This document shows, one piece after another, positions 43,897 to 51,104 of a stretch of DNA of 64,000 bases. Where the stretch lies: assembly GCF_035989885.1 (NCBI RefSeq), contig NZ_CP108518.1, forward strand, positions 7,121,001 to 7,185,000, read 5' to 3'. The notes beneath the pieces were generated by a model. That model was not told the origin of the DNA and ran no database searches. It saw only the letters and a program-made list of their open reading frames with translations. A program made the translations under genes and the position numbers. Source of the DNA: Streptomyces sp. NBC_01232. Its GTDB lineage: Bacteria > Actinomycetota > Actinomycetes > Streptomycetales > Streptomycetaceae. Numbering within the stretch: the stretch's first letter is position 1; each line of letters opens with the position of its first letter.

Positions 43897-45705
43897 ATGG
43901 CGTCACCAGCAACCACGCAGACGGTCCGGCCGCTCGACACACTGCGCTTCGACACATCGGGGCCATCGCAGATCACGAGCGTGGTCGCCGACCACCTGCG
44001 GCTGCTCGGCGCACGGACGGACCACCCCGCACCCGGGGACGCGTCCGCCGCCGGCACCACCGTCACCGGGTTCACCACGCTCACGGGCGGCGGTTTCGAC
44101 CCGGCGCACGCGACCGTCACGTGGGCGGATCCCGCGAGCGGGCTCGTCGACGAAGCCACGGTGCAGGCCGCCACCGGCGTCATGGCCGTTCACGGCCGGC
44201 GCGACGGCAGCCCGCGCGGTCTGGCCGTGGACTACGCGGCCACGGCCGCCGGGGTCCTGACCGTGCAGGGCCTGCTCGCGTCCCTCGTGGGCCAGGCCCG
44301 TGGTGGCGCCGCCCGCGCGGTCACCACCGGCGCCGACCGGGCGGGGCTCCTCGCGGTGTCCCAGTACCTCGCCGCCGCCGGGGCGGACGAGGACGAGGCC
44401 GCCGAACTGGCCCCCGGAGGACCTCCGTTCACCTCCGCCGACGGCATCCTCTTCGAACTGGAGACGCTCGATCCGGGAGCCTGGGCGGCCTTCTGGAGGG
44501 CCCTGGAGGCGCCTGCGGAGGCCCTGCGGGCCGGCTGGCGGCCCTTCCAGTTCCGCTACGCCACCGCCTGCGCCCCCTTCCCGGCCGCCCTCCACCTCAC
44601 GGCGCGCAGCCACACCTGGGAGCGGATCCGCCGGGCCGCGGCGGCGTACGGCGCCGAGGTGTGCGCCCTGCGCCCGCTCGCCGAACGGGCGGCGGAACAC
44701 GACGGCGCGGCTCCGTGGGCGCTGGCGACGACGGTCACCGGACGTCTCACCGCCCGGTCGCACCGGCTGCCCGGCGCGGCACATTCCGGCGGACCGCTGG
44801 CCGGGCTCACCGTCCTGGAGGCGGGCCGCCGCATCCAGGCACCGCTCGCCGCGCACCTGCTAGGCCGCCTGGGCGCCGACGTGATCCGTATCGAACCCCC
44901 GGGCGGCGACCCGCTGCGCGGCATGCCCCCCGCCTGCTCCGGGATCTCCGCGCGCTGGCTCGCCCTCAACCGGGGCAAGCGGGCCGTCGAGATCGACATC
45001 AAGAGCGAGGCCGACCGGCGACGGCTGCGGGAACTGGCCGCCGGGGCCGACGTCTTCCTGCACAACTGGGCGCCGGGCAAGGCCGCCGAGCTCGGCCTCG
45101 ACTCCGAGGACCTCGCCCGCGTCAATCCCGCGCTCGTCTACGCGTACACCAGCGGCTGGGCCGACCGCATCGAGGACGCCCCCATGGGCACCGACTTCAT
45201 GGTGCAGGCCCGTACGGGCGTCGGCGAGGCCGTCCGCCCCGCGGGAGAGGCCCCGGCGCCCTCGCTGATGACCCTGCTCGACGTGCTGGGCGGGCTGCTG
45301 GGCAGCGAGGCCGTCCTCGCCGGACTGCTGCTGCGCGAACGCACTGGGCACGGAGTACGGGTGGACTCCTCCCTGCTCGGCGCGGCCGACACGCTGACCG
45401 CCCCCGCCCTGCGCCGGGCGGCCCGCGGCGAGAACCCCCGGCGCCCGGCCGGGTTCCGGGTCCCACTGGCGACGGCGGACGGCCTGCTCGCGCCCGCCGA
45501 TGCCGATGCCCGCGCCGCGGCCGCCCACGACCTGGGCGCCCTGTCCACGGCCGAGGCCCTGGCCCGGCTGCGCGCAGACGGGCTGACCGCGACCGCGGTC
45601 ACCACCGAGCTGTCCGACCTGCACCACGATCCGCGCTTCACCGGCTCGATCAGCCGCGACGCGCACGGCGCCCCCGCAGTCCCCGACCCCTGGAGCTTCG
45701 CATGA
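43897..45705 (+). CDS. CaiB/BaiF family CoA-transferase
   Basis: A 602-residue protein, longer than the usual ~400. Residues ~1-285 look like a divergent half-domain, and ~290-602 carry the recognisable CaiB/BaiF features. These are GLTVLEAGRRIQAPLAAHLLGRLGADVIRIEPPGGDPLR, NRGKRAVEID, the likely active-site Asp in SLMTLLDVLGG and the final HHDPRFTGSI. It transfers CoA between carboxylic acids. ATG 43897 has AGGAGAGGAGAGG. It overlaps the AMP-ligase gene by 4 bp (ATGA). Together with the divergent dehydrogenase it suggests activation and oxidation of an unusual acid such as a carnitine-like compound. Confidence 0.88.
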   Translation: MASPATTQTVRPLDTLRFDTSGPSQITSVVADHLRLLGARTDHPAPGDASAAGTTVTGFTTLTGGGFDPAHATVTWADPASGLVDEATVQAATGVMAVHGRRDGSPRGLAVDYAATAAGVLTVQGLLASLVGQARGGAARAVTTGADRAGLLAVSQYLAAAGADEDEAAELAPGGPPFTSADGILFELETLDPGAWAAFWRALEAPAEALRAGWRPFQFRYATACAPFPAALHLTARSHTWERIRRAAAAYGAEVCALRPLAERAAEHDGAAPWALATTVTGRLTARSHRLPGAAHSGGPLAGLTVLEAGRRIQAPLAAHLLGRLGADVIRIEPPGGDPLRGMPPACSGISARWLALNRGKRAVEIDIKSEADRRRLRELAAGADVFLHNWAPGKAAELGLDSEDLARVNPALVYAYTSGWADRIEDAPMGTDFMVQARTGVGEAVRPAGEAPAPSLMTLLDVLGGLLGSEAVLAGLLLRERTGHGVRVDSSLLGAADTLTAPALRRAARGENPRRPAGFRVPLATADGLLAPADADARAAAAHDLGALSTAEALARLRADGLTATAVTTELSDLHHDPRFTGSISRDAHGAPAVPDPWSFA

Positions 45706-47366
45706 CCGCCGACAGGCTCGTACTGCGCGACCTGCTGCCCGCCGAACTCCGCCGGTCCTGGGTGGTCGACGGGACCTGCCCCGATCTCGACCTCTACAGC
45801 CTGTTCCGGGCCCGTCAGATCGCGGACCTGCACCGGACGGCCGTCATCGACGCCAAGGGCAAGCTCTGCTACACCGCCCTGGACCGCAAGGTCCGATGTC
45901 TGGCCACCGGCCTGAGGGAGCTCGGCATCGGCCCGGGCGACGTGGTCGGCGTACAGCTCCCCAACCACCGCAATGCCGTCATCGCCGATCTCGCGCTGGC
46001 CGCGCTCGGCGCGATCGCGCTCCCCTTCCCGGTGGGCCGGAGCGTCCTCGAGGCCGAGTGCCTGCTGCGCCGCGCCGAGGCCGTCGCCGTCATCGCGGCG
46101 ACCGAGCACCGGGATTTCCGGCACGCGGCCGATCTGAGCACGCTCACGGGGGCGCTCCCGGCCCTGCGCCACGTCATCGCGGCGGGGAGGCCGGGATCCG
46201 TGACTGAAGGAACGATTCCGCTGTCGGAGCTGCTGCGCTCCGACCCCAGCGGCTTCGTCCCGGCCCGGCCCGACCCCGACAGCGCCGCACGCATCCTCGT
46301 CTCCTCCGGTTCCGAGGCCGAGCCGAAGATGATCGCGTACTCGCACAACGCACTGGCCGGCGGCCGCGGGAACTTCCTCGCCTCCCTCATCCCGGACCGG
46401 ACCCCGCCGAGCTGCCTCTTCCTCGTGCCGCTCGCCTCCGCCTTCGGGTCCAACGGCACCGCCGTCACCCTCGCCCGGCACGGCGGCACCCTCGTCCTGC
46501 TCGACCACTTCACCCCGGAAGCGGCGCTCGAGGCGGTGCGCGAACACCGGCCGACGCACATACTCGGCGTGCCCACCATGGTCCGCATGATGCTCGAACG
46601 CCTCGACGGGACGGGCGAGAAGCTGCCCGCGCCCACCGCACTCGTCCTCGGCGGGGCCCCGCTCGACGCGACCACCGCGGCCGCCGCGGCCGAGGCCTTC
46701 GGCTGTCCGGTGGTGAACCTCTACGGCTCCGCCGACGGCGTCAACTGCCATACCGGGCTCGGCAGTTCTGTGCCTCCCGCCGATGGGACCGGAGTCGTCG
46801 CGGGTCATCCCGACCCCCGGGTCGCCGAGATCCGGATCGCCGACCCGGACACGCACGAACCGCTGCCCGACGGGGCCGTCGGCGAGATCATCTCGCGCGG
46901 CCCGATGACCCCGCTGTGCTACGTGGGCGCCCCCGACCTGGACGCCCGCTACCGCACGCCCGACGGCTGGGTCCGCACCGGTGACCTCGGATACCTCGAC
47001 TCCGACAGCGTCCTGCACATCGTCGGCCGCCTCAAGGACATCGTCATCCGCGGCGGCGCCAACATCAGCCCGGCCGAGGTGGAACGCGTCCTGACCGCGC
47101 ACCCCCAGGTCCGGGACGTGGCGTGCGTCGGCGTCCCCGACCCGCTGATGGGGGAGCGGCTGGCCGCCTGCGTGGTGCCCCGGGGCGGCCAGCCCCTCAC
47201 ACTCGCCTCCCTCGGCGAACACCTCACGCGGCGCGGGCTGGAGCGGTCCAAACACCCCGAGCGGCTCCTGCTGATCGCCGAACTCCCCCTGACGGCGGCC
47301 GGCAAACCGGACCGCGCGGCGCTGCGCGAACGCCTCACGGCCCCCCCGCTCGCCCAGGCAGGCTGA
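45702..47366 (+). CDS. AMP-dependent acyl-CoA synthetase/ligase
   Basis: A 554-residue class I adenylate-forming enzyme. Core motifs: the P-loop as SSGSEAEPKMI (TSGTTGxPK is usual), A5 NLYGSADG, A7 GWVRTGDLGYLD, A8 GRLKDIVIRGGANISP, and the A10 lysine in TAAGKPDR. Domain order and length match fatty acid/aryl-CoA ligases. ATG 45702 overlaps the CoA-transferase stop. It activates a carboxylic acid as the acyl-adenylate and then the CoA thioester. No carrier-protein gene is near, so a nonribosomal-peptide role is unlikely. Confidence 0.9.
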   Translation: MTADRLVLRDLLPAELRRSWVVDGTCPDLDLYSLFRARQIADLHRTAVIDAKGKLCYTALDRKVRCLATGLRELGIGPGDVVGVQLPNHRNAVIADLALAALGAIALPFPVGRSVLEAECLLRRAEAVAVIAATEHRDFRHAADLSTLTGALPALRHVIAAGRPGSVTEGTIPLSELLRSDPSGFVPARPDPDSAARILVSSGSEAEPKMIAYSHNALAGGRGNFLASLIPDRTPPSCLFLVPLASAFGSNGTAVTLARHGGTLVLLDHFTPEAALEAVREHRPTHILGVPTMVRMMLERLDGTGEKLPAPTALVLGGAPLDATTAAAAAEAFGCPVVNLYGSADGVNCHTGLGSSVPPADGTGVVAGHPDPRVAEIRIADPDTHEPLPDGAVGEIISRGPMTPLCYVGAPDLDARYRTPDGWVRTGDLGYLDSDSVLHIVGRLKDIVIRGGANISPAEVERVLTAHPQVRDVACVGVPDPLMGERLAACVVPRGGQPLTLASLGEHLTRRGLERSKHPERLLLIAELPLTAAGKPDRAALRERLTAPPLAQAG

Positions 47367-47420
47367 CAACCGCCCCGGCCGCCGGATGGGTCACGGCCTC
47401 CGGCGTGGGTCATGGTGGCC

Positions 47421-47579
47421 GAGCGCCCCGCGGGCGGGCGCTCCGGCGCACCGGCGGATGGCCGGTTGACGCGGGAGCGCGCGCGGATGGGTGCAGCGGG
47501 TCGGGAGCGAGCCGAGGGACACACGAACGGGGCCCGGCGGGGGAGCGGGGCGGGATCGCCCGCTGCCCCCGCCCGGCCC
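47421..47579. terminator. Hairpins between convergent ligase and metal-ABC genes
   Basis: The 250-bp spacer contains a perfect 8-bp stem (47421-47428 with 47436-47443) and a long GC hairpin (47530-47549 with 47559-47579, a few mismatches). Both are plausible terminators for the convergent genes ending at 47366 and 47617. Confidence 0.5.
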
Positions 47580-47616
47580 CGGCCCGTGCCGTGGAGCGGC
47601 TGGACAGGTGCACGAC

Positions 47617-48429
47617 CTAGGAAGCGCCCATGGCCTTCTTCAGCTCGGCCGCCGCGTTGCGGTAGACCGCCAGCAGATCCAGGTCCTCCCCCGGGTAGTT
47701 GACGATCTTCACCTGCTTGGCGCCGGAGTCCGGCAGCACCGTGCCGGTGGACATGTGCGCGTTGTCCAGCACCAGCTCCGGCTTCTTCGCGGAGAGTTCG
47801 GCCAGCTGCGCCGGGGTCACGGCCTCGGGCCCGTACGTGCCCACCGTGGTCGCGCCCGCGAGCTTCGCCGACCAGGCGGTGAACACCTGCGTCACGACGG
47901 ACGGGCTGCGGCCGCCGGGCCAGCCCGCCTGCACCTCCTTGTTCAGCTGCGCGTACTGGGTGTCGAAATCCGTCTTCCACCGCGTGGCGGCGTCGCCGGT
48001 GCCGAAGAGCCCGGCCAGCCTGGCCACTTCGGCCGCCGCCTTGTCCGGGTCGTTGTCGAGGTTCACCTCGACCAGTTTGGCCTTGGAGCCCGCGGCCTCC
48101 TTGATCTTCGCGGCGTACGGCTCGAAGGGCGCGTAGAGCACGAAGTCGGCCTTGGCCACGGCCGCGAGGTCCGACGGCTTGGGATCGTAGTCCGGGGCGT
48201 GGTGCACGGACTGCGGCACGATGACCTTGACGTCCTCGGCGCCCGCCGCCTTCGCGAACGCGCCCTCCCAGGTGGTGGTGACGACCACGACCGGCTTGGC
48301 GGCCTGCGGGTTCACGCCCTCCTGGGACTTTGTGTCCTCGGGCGAGGGGTCGTTCCCGCAGGCGGCGGTCAGGAGCAGCGCCGCGCTCAGTGCGAGGAGG
48401 GAAGGGATACGGACGCGGGTGCGCGCCAT
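47617..48429 (-). CDS. Zinc/manganese-type ABC transporter substrate-binding lipoprotein
   Basis: A 270-residue cluster A-I metal-binding protein. Lipobox LLTAAC near residue 24, then VVVVTTTWEGAFAKAAG and the metal-ligand region PQSVHHAPDYDPKPSDL. A long backbone helix divides two lobes, and NAHMSTG lies near the second half. There is no His-rich loop, so zinc rather than manganese cannot be settled. ATG 48429 lies inside the end of the permease gene (43-bp overlap). It is last in the operon ATPase-permease-binding protein. Confidence 0.88.
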   Translation of the reverse strand: MARTRVRIPSLLALSAALLLTAACGNDPSPEDTKSQEGVNPQAAKPVVVVTTTWEGAFAKAAGAEDVKVIVPQSVHHAPDYDPKPSDLAAVAKADFVLYAPFEPYAAKIKEAAGSKAKLVEVNLDNDPDKAAAEVARLAGLFGTGDAATRWKTDFDTQYAQLNKEVQAGWPGGRSPSVVTQVFTAWSAKLAGATTVGTYGPEAVTPAQLAELSAKKPELVLDNAHMSTGTVLPDSGAKQVKIVNYPGEDLDLLAVYRNAAAELKKAMGAS

Positions 48430-49253
48430 GAGCTGATTCTCCGTTCGGGTATGAAATGCACCGCGAGGACCAGTGCCCCCGCGGTCAGGACGAGGACCGG
48501 GCCGGGCGGCCAGTCCAGCCACAGGGCCAGCAGGAAGCCCGTCAGGTTCACCACGACGCCGATGCCGACCGCCCACAGGGTGATCGACTTCAGCGAGTTG
48601 CCCAGCCGGCGCGCGGCGAGTGCGGGCAGCAGGGTCAGGGCGTCGACGAGCAGCGCCCCGGTGAGTTTGATCGCCCCGGCGACCGCGATGGCGACCAGTA
48701 CCAGCAGCGCGGCCGTCAGCGCCCGCACCGGTACGCCGGAGCACTGGGCGAGTTCACGGTCGTACAGCAGCAGGCCGATCTCGCGCCGCCGCCACCAGAA
48801 CAGGCCCGGCACGACGACGGCCAGTACGCCCAGCACGACGAGGTCGGCGGTGCCCACCGACAGGATCGACCCCCACAACAGGGCGAAGGCGCCGGAGGCG
48901 TTGACCCCCGACACGGCCAGCAGCAGGAGTGCCGCGGCGATGGCCAGGCTCATCAGCAGGCCCATCGCCCCCGACAGGCCGTCCGGGGTGCGGGCGAGCG
49001 GGGCCACGCCCGCACCGGCCAGCGCGCAGGCCACCAGCGCGCACAGCATGGGGTCGAGCCCGGTCAGCAGTCCGACGGCGATGCCCAGCAGGGCGACGTG
49101 CATCATCGCGAACCGCACCGGCATGATGTCGAGCCCTACGATGACCACCCCGATGACCGGCAGGCCGATCGCGGCCAGCAGCAGGGCCGCGCCGGCCCGT
49201 TGCACGGGCAGCAGCTGGAGGAGTTCACCGAGGTCGGCGGCGGCGAGGATCAC
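48387..49253 (-). CDS. Metal ABC transporter permease (ZnuB-like)
   Basis: A 288-residue membrane protein with about eight hydrophobic segments, of the ABC-3 permease family (zinc/manganese uptake). RFAMMHVALLGIAVGLLTGLDP and KLTGALLVDALTLLPALAARRLG are typical. GTG 49253 overlaps the ATPase stop (GTGA), and its 3' end overlaps the binding-protein gene by 43 bp, an unusually long overlap. Confidence 0.88.
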   Translation of the reverse strand: MILAAADLGELLQLLPVQRAGAALLLAAIGLPVIGVVIVGLDIMPVRFAMMHVALLGIAVGLLTGLDPMLCALVACALAGAGVAPLARTPDGLSGAMGLLMSLAIAAALLLLAVSGVNASGAFALLWGSILSVGTADLVVLGVLAVVVPGLFWWRRREIGLLLYDRELAQCSGVPVRALTAALLVLVAIAVAGAIKLTGALLVDALTLLPALAARRLGNSLKSITLWAVGIGVVVNLTGFLLALWLDWPPGPVLVLTAGALVLAVHFIPERRISSWRAPASVSLPSSH

Positions 49254-49888
49254 CGCACCTCCCGCAGCCGGCCCGCGGCCATCTCCAGTACGCGGTCGCA
49301 GCGGTCGGCCAGAGCCCTGTCGTGCGTCACCACGATGAGGGTCACCGGCAGGGAGGTCAGGACCTCCGCGGCCTCCGCCTGCCCGTCGAAGTCGAGGGCG
49401 GCGGTCGGCTCGTCCGCCAGGAGCAACTCGGCTCCCGCGGCGATGCACCCGATGGCCCGGGCCAGGTACATCCGCTGCAGCTGGCCGCCGGAGAGCGTGT
49501 GCAGGGGGCGCCCGACGAGCGGCCCCACACCGAGCCGCTCCGCTGCCTCGGCGGCCTCCGTGGGCGCGTTGCTGGCGGCCAGCAGTTCGGCGCCCAGCAG
49601 GGGGAAGCGGCCGGCGGCCGGCTTCTGCGGGATCCAGGCGCAGGCCCGGCGCCGCCAGGCCCACTCCGCGGGCGAACGGCCCTCACGGCCGCCCACCCGG
49701 ATCGATCCCGTCGTCTGGCGGTGCAGACCGAGGACGGCGCGCAGCAGCGTCGTCTTGCCCGAGCCGTTGGTCCCGGTCAGTGCCACGCGTTCACCGGCGG
49801 CGATCTCCAGATCGACGTCGGCGACGGCCTTCATCCGGCCGTGCCGGCACACGACCTCCCGCATCCGCACGTCCAGCCCGCCCATCAC
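49250..49888 (-). CDS. Metal ABC transporter ATP-binding protein (ZnuC-like)
   Basis: A 212-residue ABC ATPase. Walker A TGTNGSGKTTLL, Q-loop region, signature LSGGQLQRM, Walker B ELLLADEPTAALD and the switch His in VTHD are all present. It is first gene of the three-gene uptake operon. The 250-bp spacer to the Mop gene at 50139 shows no Zur-box-like palindrome that I can see. Confidence 0.9.
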   Translation of the reverse strand: MMGGLDVRMREVVCRHGRMKAVADVDLEIAAGERVALTGTNGSGKTTLLRAVLGLHRQTTGSIRVGGREGRSPAEWAWRRRACAWIPQKPAAGRFPLLGAELLAASNAPTEAAEAAERLGVGPLVGRPLHTLSGGQLQRMYLARAIGCIAAGAELLLADEPTAALDFDGQAEAAEVLTSLPVTLIVVTHDRALADRCDRVLEMAAGRLREVR

Positions 49889-50138
49889 ACACCTCCTCCG
49901 CTGCGCGGGAAGGCGAAGCTCCGCCTCCCACGGGGGAGTAGTCGGATGCGGGGCGCCCGGGGTTCCCGGCCGGCCGGGACCGGTTCCGTACGTCCCGCCC
50001 CGTGGGGCGAGCCGGTCGGGTGGTTCTGGGTGCGCGGGCGCGAGAGGGACGGCGCGGACCGGGCCGGATGGCCCTACGGTCTCTCCCGTGCGGCCCCTCC
50101 GGACCGCACCGAGCGCCTACGCAAGAGGTCGAACCTTC

Positions 50139-50558
50139 ATGAGTCTCAGCATCCGCAACCAGATCGCGGGCACCGTCACGGCCGTCACCGTCGGCGAGGC
50201 CATGGCGACGGTCAAGGTCCGTCTCGAAGGAGGCCAGGAGATCACCGCTGCCATCACCGCCGAATCCGTCAAGGACCTCGGCATCGCCTCGGGTTCGAAG
50301 GTGAAGGCGCTCGTCAAGGCCACCGAGGTGGCCCTGGCCACCGGCCCGGTCGAGAACATCTCCATCCGCAACCAGATCACGGGCACGGTGGCCGATGTCG
50401 CGGCCGGCCCGGCCATGGCCGCCGTGAAGGTCAACGTCAGCGGGGGCGAGCTGACCGCGGCCGTGACCGCGGACGCCGTCGCGGCGCTCGGCCTGACGGC
50501 CGGATCCTCCGTCGTGGCGCTGATCAAGTCGACCGAGATCTCCCTCGCCACCGCCTGA
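50139..50558 (+). CDS. Molybdopterin/molybdate-binding di-Mop (TOBE) protein
   Basis: A 139-residue protein made of two tandem Mop/TOBE domains, each beginning SIRNQI(A/T)GTV and ending in VALAT or ISLAT. Such proteins bind molybdate oligomerically and act as storage or buffering proteins. ATG 50139 has AGAGG upstream. Convergent with the stand-alone molybdenum-domain gene. Its position beside a molybdenum hydroxylase operon and an HTH-Mop regulator supports the role. Confidence 0.92.
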   Translation: MSLSIRNQIAGTVTAVTVGEAMATVKVRLEGGQEITAAITAESVKDLGIASGSKVKALVKATEVALATGPVENISIRNQITGTVADVAAGPAMAAVKVNVSGGELTAAVTADAVAALGLTAGSSVVALIKSTEISLATA

Positions 50559-50580
50559 TCCGCGCCGCGCTCACCAGGGC

Positions 50581-51021
50581 TCAGATGCCCGGCGCCGCCG
50601 GGGCGCCGAACCACACGTGCGTCACCGCGCTGACGTAGCGCGCCCCGCACCGGTCCGAGGGGACCACCAGCTGCGCCCCGCACTCGTCCAGGTCCTCACC
50701 GTCCAGACGGGTGGCCAGCAGTACCGGGCTGTCCCCGAAATCGGCGTCCAGCTCGGCCCAGGCGAGGACGGTGTGGTGGCCGTCCCCGCCGCTGACGGTC
50801 AGCAGGAACCGAGATCGGTCCTTGCGGCGCCGCGCGTCGAAGCCCGGCCCCGCGCTCGCGACCACGTCGCGCAGCAGCACGCCCTCGAAGACGTGGTGCT
50901 GCGGGCCGTTGGTCGCGCAGTCGAACACCACCTCGGCGCGGTGCCGCGCCCATTCCCGCAGGTCCGCGACGCTCAGCAGGGCCGGGCGGTCCAGGGCGCC
51001 GTGCAGCATGAGTGTGGCCAT
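50581..51021 (-). CDS. Small sulfite-oxidase-type molybdopterin-domain protein
   Basis: A 146-residue protein corresponding to the sulfite-oxidase-fold Mo domain only. HGALDRPALLSVADLREWARH is the standard entry, Cys35 in VVFDCATNG aligns with the Mo-ligating cysteine, and LVVPSDRCGARYVSAVTHVW closes it. It lacks signal peptide, dimerisation domain and membrane segments, and is about half the length of typical enzymes. It may be a minimal Mo enzyme or a cofactor-binding protein. ATG 51021, weak ribosome site. Same strand as the xanthine dehydrogenase-like genes, 83 bp downstream. Confidence 0.75.
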   Translation of the reverse strand: MATLMLHGALDRPALLSVADLREWARHRAEVVFDCATNGPQHHVFEGVLLRDVVASAGPGFDARRRKDRSRFLLTVSGGDGHHTVLAWAELDADFGDSPVLLATRLDGEDLDECGAQLVVPSDRCGARYVSAVTHVWFGAPAAPGI

Positions 51022-51072
51022 ACGGATCCGATGCCCAGATGTCGCTGTTCGGGAAACGTATATGCCACCCGT

Positions 51073-51100
51073 GTCTCACTATCTGAGTCGCATATGAGAC
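51073..51100. promoter_or_regulatory. Inverted repeat and AT-rich promoter region
   Basis: GTCTCA (51073-51078) and TGAGAC (51095-51100) flank a 16-bp AT-richer centre containing CATATG, between the Mo hydroxylase gene and the small Mo-domain gene. A second ATATAC-type element lies nearby (~51058). It is a possible promoter/operator for the small gene. Confidence 0.35.
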
Positions 51101-51104
51101 TAAT

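Noticed and set aside
42545..47366. Dehydrogenase, CoA-transferase and AMP-ligase as part of an NRPS/PKS cluster
   Set aside because: No carrier protein, condensation, ketosynthase or thioesterase partners lie nearby; the set fits acid catabolism.
49889..50138. Zur-box search upstream of the metal ABC operon
   Set aside because: No TGaaAATGATTTTCA-like palindrome is visible in the spacer, so zinc control cannot be claimed.
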